Positions 39,931 to 47,679 of a stretch of DNA of 64,000 bases are shown here, in pieces; within the stretch, counting starts at the first letter, position 1, and every line of letters begins with the position of its first letter. Below the pieces are notes generated by a model. The model ran no database searches and had not been told where the DNA came from. It saw only the letters and a program-made list of their open reading frames with translations. The position numbers and the translations under genes were made by a program. This DNA is from Polyangium fumosum (GTDB lineage: Bacteria; Myxococcota_A; Polyangia; Polyangiales; Polyangiaceae): the NCBI RefSeq assembly GCF_005144585.1, contig NZ_SSMQ01000066.1:1-64000 (forward strand), in the 5' to 3' direction.

Positions 39931-42110
39931 GCGCGCGCGGAGCCTGGAAGGTGAGGGCTTTGTGGCTGGCGCTCGCGAGCGCCTCGCTGGCAGCTTCCGT
40001 GCCGGCCTGCGACGGTAGCGGCTTCGATCCGAGCCCGTCGCGCCCCGGCGCAGGCAGTAGCGGTGCAGGCGGCGATACGGGCGAGGACGCAGGGCCTCCG
40101 CCGACGCCGAGCCACGTGTGGACCGAGTGCCAGGCCAGCGATCAGGCCTGGGTGCGCCGCGCGATCCTGGCCGTCACGGGGCGGCGGCCCTGGGGCCAGG
40201 CCGAGGTAAACGCGTACGAGGACGTCATCGCGGGCATCCGCAAGGCGGACCTCTTGGCGGCAGGCAAGGACGTCGATCCCAGTGGCGCACTGCCGCCCGG
40301 CGGCGAGGATCTGGTGAACGCGCGCAAGCTGGTGATGCGCGCACTGGCGAACGAGGACGCCTTCCGGCAGCGCTGGAGCGACTTCTTCATGGATGCGCTG
40401 AAGGTGGTGCGCGTCGAGACGAAGTCGCAGAAGGACTGCTACGGCACGCCGCTGGCAGAGGCCTTTGATGATGGCGCGCTGGCCGCGTGGGTGCGCGACA
40501 ACGACCCTTCGTCGACGAACCCGCTCCAGCCGGGCTTCACCATGGACCAACTCCTGAGCTCGTCGATCGCGCTCGACGACCTCTCGCCGGTCTACCGCGC
40601 GCACCTCTTTGCCATGCTCTCACGGCCTTATACCGCGGGGGCCGTGGGTCCGTACGAGATGGAGCGCGCGCGCCGCCAGAACTTCGGCGCGATCTTCCAC
40701 AGCGCGTACATCCACCGCGACCTCGTCTGTTTGTCCTGCCACAACAGCGAGTTCTCGGTGACGTACAACGAGGATCCATCGCTGAACCGCGCTTGGCCGG
40801 TGCCGGGGCTCTTCGAGGTGGCGCTGTACGGATCGTCGAACGGGCTGCATCCGGTGGAGGAGCAAGCCGAGAAGGGCACGGATGAGCTGCGCGGCCTGTC
40901 GATGCTGCGCTACTGGGGCGTGGCCGACGCCGGCGACCAAGCGCCGTACGGATGGAACGGCTTGTCGTGCGGGATGTTCCAGCAGCCGCAGGAGGACGAT
41001 CCGCTCGGCGTCGACACGTACTTCGGATCGATCCGCTCGACGCCGGACGCGCCGAACCGCGGCCTTCGCGCCAGCGTCTGGGACCTCGAGCGCGCGCTGC
41101 ATCGCGGCGTGGACCTGCTCGCAGCGCACGGTCTACAGCGCCTGCCCGGGAACAAGCTGGCTGATCCCGACGAGGCCTTTGCGTACCTGCTGGCGGAGAA
41201 CGTGGTCGAGCAGGTGTGGGCGGAGGTGATGGGCACGCGCTTGACGATCGCGACCTACTTCCCGCGCACGCAGGAGCAGCGCGACATCCTGATGGGGCTG
41301 ACCGAGCACTTCATCGCGTCGCACTTCTCGTTGAAGACGCTACTCGCCGACGTGCTCGCGCATCCGGCGTTCAACTTGAAGGCGCCGGAGGAGGGCTGCG
41401 GCAGCGGTCCGTACGAGGTGGCGCGCATCCTCGATCCGTGGACGCTGAGCGAGATGGATCTGGCCCGGCGCGGCAATAGCCCCGCCGACGGCGTCTTCGC
41501 GATCTCGTCGCGTCCGCTGCGGCGCTCGCTGCACCGCGCGATGGAGTGGCCGTTCATCAATGAGTATCCGGAGGGCACCGACGAGGAGGTGTTCCAAACC
41601 GCGATCGGCTTCTTCCTGAAGGACGGCGAGCCGGGCTACCGCGGGCTCGACTTCCAGGGGCGGCTGTCGTGGGAGTCGATGTACGGGGCGTGCAGTTCAT
41701 GGGGCGCCAACGATTTCGTGGCGAAGGTCGCCCAATGGGCCACGCAGACGCCGGGCGCGACGGTGGGCGACGCGGTGATCGCGCTCAAGGATCGGCTGAT
41801 CGGCGAGCCGTGGGTGGAGCCCACGAGCGAGAAGCCGCAGATGGAGGCGCTGCTCGGGAGGTCGCTCGCAGACACGGACGTCACGGACCTGGAGGGCAAG
41901 CTGCGCTCGCTGTGCGGAGAGCTGGTGTCGTCGCCGCAGTTCATGATGGGCGGACAGCCGGCGAAGGACACGCGCGAGGTGCCGAAGCTCTCGCCGCCGG
42001 AGGTCTCGTACGAGGCGACGTGCGGCTACGTGGCGAGCTTCCTCGGCAACATCGGGGCGCCGTACACGATGACGTGCGGCCCGGACACCGTCACTGTGAC
42101 GAGGAAGTGA
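39927..42110 (+). CDS. Lipoprotein with one CxxCH heme motif
   Basis: A 727-residue lipoprotein. The GTG at 39927 overlaps the DUF1501 stop (GTGA) and is followed by a signal peptide ending in a lipobox (LAASVPAC). An acidic, Gly/Pro-rich linker precedes the mature domain. Near residue 270 is LVCLSCHNSEFSV, a c-type heme-binding CxxCH. The rest (WVRRAILAVTGRRPWGQAEV, and FRGLDFQGRLSWESMYGACS further on) resembles the DUF1549/DUF1592 class of secreted planctomycete/myxobacterial proteins that accompany DUF1501 partners; I hold that assignment loosely. It is probably an outer-membrane or periplasmic electron-transfer-linked enzyme. Confidence 0.78.
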   Translation: MSARGAWKVRALWLALASASLAASVPACDGSGFDPSPSRPGAGSSGAGGDTGEDAGPPPTPSHVWTECQASDQAWVRRAILAVTGRRPWGQAEVNAYEDVIAGIRKADLLAAGKDVDPSGALPPGGEDLVNARKLVMRALANEDAFRQRWSDFFMDALKVVRVETKSQKDCYGTPLAEAFDDGALAAWVRDNDPSSTNPLQPGFTMDQLLSSSIALDDLSPVYRAHLFAMLSRPYTAGAVGPYEMERARRQNFGAIFHSAYIHRDLVCLSCHNSEFSVTYNEDPSLNRAWPVPGLFEVALYGSSNGLHPVEEQAEKGTDELRGLSMLRYWGVADAGDQAPYGWNGLSCGMFQQPQEDDPLGVDTYFGSIRSTPDAPNRGLRASVWDLERALHRGVDLLAAHGLQRLPGNKLADPDEAFAYLLAENVVEQVWAEVMGTRLTIATYFPRTQEQRDILMGLTEHFIASHFSLKTLLADVLAHPAFNLKAPEEGCGSGPYEVARILDPWTLSEMDLARRGNSPADGVFAISSRPLRRSLHRAMEWPFINEYPEGTDEEVFQTAIGFFLKDGEPGYRGLDFQGRLSWESMYGACSSWGANDFVAKVAQWATQTPGATVGDAVIALKDRLIGEPWVEPTSEKPQMEALLGRSLADTDVTDLEGKLRSLCGELVSSPQFMMGGQPAKDTREVPKLSPPEVSYEATCGYVASFLGNIGAPYTMTCGPDTVTVTRK

Positions 42111-42117
42111 GCGACGC

Positions 42118-43401
42118 GTGGTCGTGCGGATGAGGTGGCGCGCGCTCAGGGCCCTTGCGGTCCTGAGCGTTGCGGTGGGCTGCGGCGATCAGGACGGCGA
42201 GATCAAGCCCGACGACAGCGGCGGCAGCGGTGGCGGCGGCGCGGGCGGCGGCGATACCGCTGTGGATCCGGCTGCGGCGGTGTACCCGGACGTGACGACG
42301 TTGCATGCGCTGGGCGTGATGCGGACGTGCGCGTTGAACGAGGGCGTCTGTCATCACGCGCGGCAGTATCCGGAGCTGGGCGCGGTGAGCGACATGCTGG
42401 CGCTCGTGAACGCGCCCTGTCAGGTATCGCCGGCCGATCCTTCGCTCGTGCCCGAGGAGTGCGAGCGGCCCGGCGACAAGCTGGTGTTGGGTGGTATGGA
42501 TCTGGAGATCCTGCGCGTGATCGTGCCGTCGGACGCGCCGTTCCCGCCCGTGAGCGTGGAGCTTTCGCTCGGCGCGGCGCCGCCCTCGCTCGACGTGATG
42601 GGCGCGCGGATCCGGCGGCTCGACGACGGGGGCGCGGAGGTGAAGAGCGTGCCACTCGACGGCGCAGCAGTGGGGCCGGGGAGCGACGCGACCTCGGTGA
42701 AGATCGAGCTTGGAGGCGCGCCGATCGCGCTACGCGATTTCCTGGACGTGCGCGTGGTGGATCAGGATCACGTGCGCATGGGCGATCCCAACGGCAACGG
42801 TATCGCTCACGGCACCCCTGCGCCGTGGTCGCAGGTGCATCCGGGTGATCCCAAGCGCAGCTACCTCTACCGCCGCCTGCTCGACGATCAGTACGGGCCG
42901 CGCATGCCACTCATCCCGCGCACCTGGAGCCCGCTGGCCACGCGCGCTCTCTTCTGCTGGGTTCGCGGTCTGCCCGAGGGAGCGACACCGGACTCGCCGG
43001 AGGCGCTCGCGCCCATCGACTACGCGAGCTGCCCGCTCGATCCGGACGCGCCCGATCCCAATGCCACGGGGGCCTGGTCCAGTGTGCGCACGTTGATGGG
43101 CTCGCGCTGCGCGACGCAGGGGTGCCACACCGAGGCGGCCAGGGCGGGAGGTCTGGACCTGACGCCGACATCGGCAACGTTCGTGAAGGACGTGATCAGC
43201 GTGGCCTCCACGCAGCAGCCGAGCGTGCTGCGCGTGGTGCCGGGCCAGCCGGCGGCGAGCTACTTGCTCTGCAAGGTGGACCCGGCGTGCGAGTCGCGTG
43301 CCCCAATGACGGCGCTCATGCCAAGCGCAGGCGAGTCCCTGACAGAAATGGAAATCATGTCGATCCGCACGTGGATCCTGAACGGCGCGCCGCTCGAGTA
43401 G
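42118..43401 (+). CDS. Lipoprotein with cytochrome-like cysteine motifs
   Basis: A 427-residue lipoprotein whose signal peptide ends in a VAVGC lipobox, followed by a Gly/Ser/Asp-rich linker. It contains two cytochrome-like clusters: CALNEGVCHH near residue 75 and GSRCATQGCHTEAA near residue 330. Both have CH but wider spacing than CxxCH. This is reminiscent of PSCyt-type domains, though heme attachment is uncertain. I use the GTG at 42118, preceded by GGAAG; an ATG at 42130 is the alternative. It is third gene of the DUF1501 operon, eight bases after the previous stop. Confidence 0.78.
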   Translation: MVVRMRWRALRALAVLSVAVGCGDQDGEIKPDDSGGSGGGGAGGGDTAVDPAAAVYPDVTTLHALGVMRTCALNEGVCHHARQYPELGAVSDMLALVNAPCQVSPADPSLVPEECERPGDKLVLGGMDLEILRVIVPSDAPFPPVSVELSLGAAPPSLDVMGARIRRLDDGGAEVKSVPLDGAAVGPGSDATSVKIELGGAPIALRDFLDVRVVDQDHVRMGDPNGNGIAHGTPAPWSQVHPGDPKRSYLYRRLLDDQYGPRMPLIPRTWSPLATRALFCWVRGLPEGATPDSPEALAPIDYASCPLDPDAPDPNATGAWSSVRTLMGSRCATQGCHTEAARAGGLDLTPTSATFVKDVISVASTQQPSVLRVVPGQPAASYLLCKVDPACESRAPMTALMPSAGESLTEMEIMSIRTWILNGAPLE

Positions 43402-43645
43402 CTTCGCTCGGGCCGTGACGGAGAGGCCCCACACCGCGAGCGCCCGTCATTGGCACTGGAAGCGCTCGGAAGCGCGCGGCGACCGCTCCCGAAAGCGGCA
43501 TTAGGTCGCGGGGGTTGGCATCGAGATCCTGCCTGTACTCTCCAGCTCCTTCGTTATGGCATCCGCATTCGGCGCCGTGTCTTTTCGTATACCGCAAACG
43601 CACGCTTTCAACGCAGCCTCATGAGCGGCGTATCATTGGCCTCGG
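43402..43645. other. Gene-free spacer
   Basis: A 244-base gap after the lipoprotein operon. A weak hairpin (CCGCT-CCCGAA-AGCGG, 43483-43498) is the only structure I see; it has no T run. No supported gene on either strand. Confidence 0.3.
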
Positions 43646-44079
43646 CTACCCAGCGTAGTCCAGGATGAAGCAATCGACTTTTCCCCGTCCGCGTATCTGC
43701 TTTCATAGCGACGCGACGCGGAGCTCACCCTTCGAGAGCCTCTCGAGCACGGACGTACGCTCGTCCTCCTTCATCTCACCATCGACGTGCCCTGCGGGAA
43801 TCCCTGCGCGAAGAAACGACGCCGCGATGTGCTTGCTGTGCTCGCTGTTCACCGCACGACGGTCAGCCACTTCGACGTCTGCTCTATAAGCTCACGCCGG
43901 TGGGCGATGAACAGCGTGCGGCTGCCCTTCTTCTCGGCCGATTCGACAATCGCACACGCAATGACGGTCTTGCCTGAACCGGTAGGCGCCACGATGAGCG
44001 GCTTGTTCTTGCCGCCCCGGATGACAGCGCGTGCCCGATCGATGGCTCGCTTCTGGTAATCCCGGGGCGTGTACTTCAT
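43646..44079 (-). pseudogene. Remnant of an SF2 (DEAD/DEAH) helicase
   Basis: Starts like a complete SF2 helicase: MKYTPRDYQKRAIDRA (Q-motif region), Walker A APTGSGKT, and motif Ia IAHRRELIEQTS, then a stop. In another frame immediately after comes the second helicase lobe: NSEHSKHIAASFLRAGIPA, then VDGEMKEDERTSVLERL. In a third segment, to 43646, comes GKVDCFILDYAG, which matches the end of the lobe. The DEAD box and motifs III, V and VI are missing, so at least two internal deletions and frameshifts have occurred. It lies about 200 bases on the 3' side of tRNA-Ser, a typical graveyard for integrated elements. Confidence 0.8.
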
Positions 44080-44278
44080 GGCGCTCGCTCAAGGACGCAG
44101 GGAACGCTCGCGAATAGACCTCGGTTCCTGCATCTCCCGTTCGCGTCTCCCGCTATCCGGGCCGCCCCTCCCGCTTGCCAGGAATTTGCCAGAACCTGCG
44201 TCCAGCCCCGTCCGCGCCTGTCCACTCCTGGCCACCCCGGCAACCGCTCCAACTACCCAGGATCACTACACAAATCAG

Positions 44279-44365
44279 CGGAGGAGAAGGGATTCGAACC
44301 CCTGGTACCCTTCCGGGTACGGCGGTTTTCAAAACCGCTGCCTTCGACCACTCGGCCACTCCTCC
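44279..44365 (-). tRNA. tRNA-Ser (anticodon TGA)
   Basis: An 87-base class II tRNA. The acceptor arm GGAGGAG pairs with CTCCTCC followed by a G discriminator. The anticodon stem-loop GCGGT-TTTGAAA-ACCGC gives anticodon TGA. A long variable arm (GTACCC-GGAA-GGGTAC) and a T arm (GGGGTTCGAATCCC) complete it. The long variable arm and the anticodon identify serine (UCA codons). CCA is not encoded. A tyrosine integrase gene lies about 100 bases on the 5' side. Confidence 0.96.
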
Positions 44366-44430
44366 AAATACCTATTTCGACTGCGTTTTCTGCCACCTCC
44401 CTAGGCGTTTGTCAACGCCGCACTGCCGCC

Positions 44431-44452
44431 TGTTGCCCATCTGTTGCCCATC
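44431..44452. repeat. Tandem 11-bp repeat TGTTGCCCATC x2
   Basis: Two perfect, abutting copies just downstream of the integrase stop, between it and tRNA-Ser. They may be arm-type integrase-binding repeats or a chance duplication. Confidence 0.35.
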
Positions 44453-44463
44453 CTGAGCCTGGC

Positions 44464-45585
44464 CTACGACGCCAGGCTCAGCCGCTCGATGACCCCGCGC
44501 TTCGCTACCTCATTCGTGTGCGCGTACCGCTGGGTCACGCTCAGGTGCTGGTGCCCCGCCAGCGCCTGCACCGTGGGTGCATCCGCTCCGATACGGAAGC
44601 ACCGTGTCACGAAGAAATGCCGCAAGTCGTGCAGACGCGACTTCGGCAGCTTGGCTTTCGTCAGGACGCGCTGGAACGCGTGCAGCAAGCTCGACTCGCC
44701 CCAGATGGTCCCCTTCGAGGAAGGGGAAACGGGGTCGGTCGGCTCATGCGGCTTCGCCGCCGCCTCGCGAAGCATACGAGCGAGCCGAGCGGTGAGCGGG
44801 ATCGTCCGCTCGTGGCCCGACTTCGGCGTGTCCACCTCGCCGCCGTAGATCGTCTGGCGGACGATCAGGAGGCCAGCGTCGAGGTCGACATCCATCCAGC
44901 GAAGGCCCCGGATCTCCCCTGCCCGGAGACCCGCGTCAGCGGCCAGCGTGAGGGCCATCCGCGCGGCCGGGTAGGCGAGCCCGAGGACGAGCTCGACGTC
45001 CTCGACGCTCGGCGGCTGCACGACCTTCTGGCCGACCTTGGGAAGCTTCGGAAGCTTCGGCATGGCGGCCAGCTGGCCGGCCTCGACAGCGCATCGGAGG
45101 ACGCTGCGAAGAGCCACCTGGATGTTTCGTCGAGACGACGGCTCGAGCCCGGCCTTCACGAGGTCGGCGTCGAGCTTCGTCACCTTCACGAAGTCGACCT
45201 CCGCCGCGGGCATGTCGGCGAAGCGGGGCAAGAGCTCGGACTCGAACGACACCTCGTACGAGCGACGCGTCGTGCGCTTCAGCTTCGTGATGGCCTTGGT
45301 GGCTCGGAAGAGCTCCACGGCCTCGCGGAACGTGAAGCGATGCGGGCTCGCCAGGGGCGGGGCGACGGGCTCTGCGGGCTCGTCCTGCTGCCCAGGAACG
45401 GCCGGGATGTACCCGAGCTCCTCGAGCTGAGCGATGAGGCGTCGCCCCTCGGCGTGCGCGGCCTGGGAGGTCTGCACCTGGGCGTCCCTCCGGAAGCGGA
45501 CGCGCTTGCCGGTTCTTCGGTCACGGTACGGAATTTCAATGATCCACCGGAGTTTCCCTCTCCGGGTCTTCTTGCGAACGGTCAT
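44464..45585 (-). CDS. int: Tyrosine-type site-specific integrase
   Basis: A 373-residue tyrosine recombinase. The C-terminal catalytic domain shows the first Arg in DAGLRAGEIRGLRW, the HxxR box in RLHDLRHFFVTRC, the second His region in LAGHQHLSVTQ, and the nucleophile Tyr in RYAHT. The N terminus (KLRWIIEIPYRDRRTGKR) is an arm-binding-type region followed by a SAM-like core-binding domain. I chose the ATG at 45583-45585 because GGAGG lies eight bases upstream. Its place beside tRNA-Ser suggests tRNA-associated integration, although it sits on the 5' side of the tRNA, which is less usual. Two small DNA-binding genes precede it. Confidence 0.92.
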   Translation of the reverse strand: MTVRKKTRRGKLRWIIEIPYRDRRTGKRVRFRRDAQVQTSQAAHAEGRRLIAQLEELGYIPAVPGQQDEPAEPVAPPLASPHRFTFREAVELFRATKAITKLKRTTRRSYEVSFESELLPRFADMPAAEVDFVKVTKLDADLVKAGLEPSSRRNIQVALRSVLRCAVEAGQLAAMPKLPKLPKVGQKVVQPPSVEDVELVLGLAYPAARMALTLAADAGLRAGEIRGLRWMDVDLDAGLLIVRQTIYGGEVDTPKSGHERTIPLTARLARMLREAAAKPHEPTDPVSPSSKGTIWGESSLLHAFQRVLTKAKLPKSRLHDLRHFFVTRCFRIGADAPTVQALAGHQHLSVTQRYAHTNEVAKRGVIERLSLAS

Positions 45586-45655
45586 GTCGAGGTCCTCCCC
45601 GACCTGGCCGCGCACCTGGGTGAAGAAGAACTACCACGAGCCCATCGCGCTTGCA

Positions 45656-45904
45656 TCATGAGCCCGGCTCCGCGTTCGCACTCCAGCGAGAGGAGAACTG
45701 CACGCGCCAGAGGCGGCCGAACTTGCGGGCACGGACGCCGTCGATGTTCGACTCGATCCCGCCGTCGGGCGCGCGAACGGCGTGGCGCTCGATGCTGCGA
45801 CGGAGCGCATCGGGCGACATGTCGAGGAAGTCGGCCGCGGTCTTGATCGAGACCCAGCCGCGCGCCATCGGGGGCTCGGTCGCGTGGGAGATCTTGCGCT
45901 TCAC
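45656..45904 (-). CDS. Small helix-turn-helix protein (excisionase-like)
   Basis: An 82-residue basic protein with WVSIKTAADFLDMSPDALRR, a helix-turn-helix of the MerR/excisionase type found near many integrases. A strand-rich C-terminal part follows (ARKFGRLWRVQF). The GTG start overlaps the stop of the upstream gene (GTGA). It is a candidate recombination directionality factor or regulator for the integrase 70 bases downstream (inference from position). Confidence 0.65.
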   Translation of the reverse strand: MKRKISHATEPPMARGWVSIKTAADFLDMSPDALRRSIERHAVRAPDGGIESNIDGVRARKFGRLWRVQFSSRWSANAEPGS

Positions 45905-46155
45905 GTCGACCTCCGCGCTGGCCGCGTGGGGCGTTTGTCCTCGAGCTTCGCGCGGATGTTCGGGGCGGCGAGGCCCGCGCGGACGAGGGCGAGCGTCCCG
46001 CGCCGCACTGGCAGCCCGGCGAGCGTGCGGCCCAGCGCCTGGCGCGAGACGTTCAGTTCAGCGACCACCGCTCGCTCCCCCATCTTCTCGATGAGCCGGC
46101 GCAGCGCACGCAACTCGTCGACGGACAGGGCGATGCCCTTTCCAGCATGCTCCAT
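45901..46155 (-). CDS. Helix-turn-helix protein (84 aa)
   Basis: An 84-residue protein starting MEHAGKGIALSVDELRAL. The middle, GERAVVAELNVSRQALGRTL, is a clear helix-turn-helix, followed by a basic tail. I use the ATG at 46153-46155; the frame is open further upstream, but that part is poor coding sequence. It overlaps the excisionase-like gene by four bases. It is probably a transcriptional regulator of the element. Confidence 0.6.
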   Translation of the reverse strand: MEHAGKGIALSVDELRALRRLIEKMGERAVVAELNVSRQALGRTLAGLPVRRGTLALVRAGLAAPNIRAKLEDKRPTRPARRST

Positions 46156-46287
46156 GGCCCAAACGGTAGGCCTCAGGGCGGCAGGGGGTACGGAACAGGG
46201 GCCGATCGACCACTGTTCCAAACGGATCAACCGCTGTAGGCGGGCGCTACCGACACGCGTGCACCACGCCGCAGTTCGGCTGGGGAA

Positions 46288-46893
46288 CTACAGCTTCTTG
46301 CGCGCCGCGGCGTCGCGCGTTCGTGCCCGAGCCATCCGCCGCACTTCCTGTTCGATCGCGTCGCCGACGGTCATGCCGCGCTTGAAGGAGAGATCTTCAC
46401 CCTTGGTCATCAGCACGCTGATGACCGCAAGTTCGCGGCTGTTGAGCTCGCGCCCGTAGACAAGCCCCCTGAAAAAGTTAGGGCCACGAGAGTTCACGAA
46501 GTGCGCGAGAAACTTACGCCTCTCCAGGCGGTGTCTGTACTTGCCGACGTCCTGCACGAGCGAATCGAAGAAGCGGCGGCGCTGATGGAGCGCCTTGTGC
46601 AGCTTGTGGGCGTAGTAGATCCCGTGATCGTCTCGGCGCGGATCAAGGCCACGGGAGTCGAAGAAGTCGATGACCTCGGCCGCGGCCTTGCGGAGCTTGT
46701 TCATCACCCGCCAGGCCTCCTCTTCGATCCGCGAGCGCTGGAGAGTCTCCTCGAATCCGGCTAGCGGGTTCTTTGTCCACGGGTGACCGAACGTGGCGGC
46801 ATACTCCTTCTCGCACTGCCGGACGAGCTCCTCGCGTAGCGCTTTCTTGTCGTCGTAGGTCTTGGTCCTGCGCTTCTGCGTTGACTTCATCAT
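46288..46893 (-). CDS. Hypothetical basic helical protein (201 aa)
   Basis: Unrecognised 201-residue protein starting MMKSTQKRRTKTYDDKKAL, very rich in Lys and Arg and predicted helical (EEAWRVMNKLRKAAAEVIDFF, then HQRRRFFDSLVQDVGKYRHR). GAGG lies five bases before the ATG at 46891-46893. The composition suggests nucleic-acid binding. It is divergent from the MerR-like gene and the replicase, and upstream of the integrase group. No membrane or signal sequence is seen. Confidence 0.6.
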   Translation of the reverse strand: MMKSTQKRRTKTYDDKKALREELVRQCEKEYAATFGHPWTKNPLAGFEETLQRSRIEEEAWRVMNKLRKAAAEVIDFFDSRGLDPRRDDHGIYYAHKLHKALHQRRRFFDSLVQDVGKYRHRLERRKFLAHFVNSRGPNFFRGLVYGRELNSRELAVISVLMTKGEDLSFKRGMTVGDAIEQEVRRMARARTRDAAARKKL

Positions 46894-47159
46894 CGCGGCC
46901 TCGGGAGAACGGCCACAGGCGTCGTTCTCGAAGATCAGAGAAGTGTACGCCCTCGCTTGCAACGCGCCAGTTGTGCCAGGACAAAGTGAACTACGAGTCC
47001 AAGAAGTACGGCCCCACGTAACGCCGCACCTGAGTTACTTCGTCAACGCCTACGAAACAGGCGGTTTTGGAACAACGAAGTCATCGGTGTTCGGGGACAG
47101 TTGTGCCCTCTAGAACGGCCGATTTCTCTTATTGGGTATCCCCATGCTGGGATGGGAGC
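46894..47159. promoter_or_regulatory. Divergent intergenic region of the mobile element
   Basis: A 266-base gap between divergent genes, with lower GC than its surroundings. It should carry promoters for both the leftward genes and the rightward MerR-like/replicase operon, and it is a reasonable place to look for a replication origin. I see no repeats clear enough to call iterons. Confidence 0.35.
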
Positions 47160-47615
47160 ATGTTCACTGCAGGGCACACGCTCCGAGCGACCGGACTGAC
47201 GTACCGGCAGCTCGACCACATCGTCCGCAACCGTTTTCTACGGCCTAGCCACCAGGCTGCACAGGGGCAAGGCACCCTTCGCCAGTTCAGCACCCGGGAC
47301 CTGCTGGCGCTGCGACTGGCCAAAGAAATTCTCGCCGCTGGACTCCGCCTCCAGCCCTTCATGGCGCTCCTTCACTTCGTACAGCGGGATCCGAGGCTCC
47401 CACCGCTCGACGAGATCCGGGACATCACGCTGATGATCAACGGAGGACGAGGCAAGGTCGTCGTCCTCGATGGCAAGCAGAGCCACTGCGATGCGCAGAA
47501 GCACGCCTTCAGCATCGTCCTCCATCTTGGCCCCGCTGCGGAGCACGTGCGCCGCGGGATCGAGCGGCTCACCACTACATCCAGGCAGCGCCCGCGCCGG
47601 GGGAACAAAAGCTGA
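47160..47615 (+). CDS. MerR-like DNA-binding regulator (151 aa)
   Basis: A 151-residue protein with an N-terminal MerR-type winged helix: LRATGLTYRQLDHIVRNRFL, then the wing region QGQGTLRQFSTRDLLALRLA. The C-terminal half (ITLMINGGRGKVVVLDGKQS) has no ligand-binding signature that I recognise. The ATG at 47160 follows a GGGAG-type purine tract. It lies 64 bases upstream of the large replicase gene on the same strand and may control it. Confidence 0.65.
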   Translation: MFTAGHTLRATGLTYRQLDHIVRNRFLRPSHQAAQGQGTLRQFSTRDLLALRLAKEILAAGLRLQPFMALLHFVQRDPRLPPLDEIRDITLMINGGRGKVVVLDGKQSHCDAQKHAFSIVLHLGPAAEHVRRGIERLTTTSRQRPRRGNKS

Positions 47616-47679
47616 AAAAGAGAACGGCTCCATCCGCTGGGTTTGCGACGCCGCGGGTGGAGCCATCCAGGAGATGACT

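Noticed and set aside
44366..47159. CRISPR array or defence island
   Set aside because: No regularly spaced repeats and no cas-like genes; only integrase and small DNA-binding proteins.
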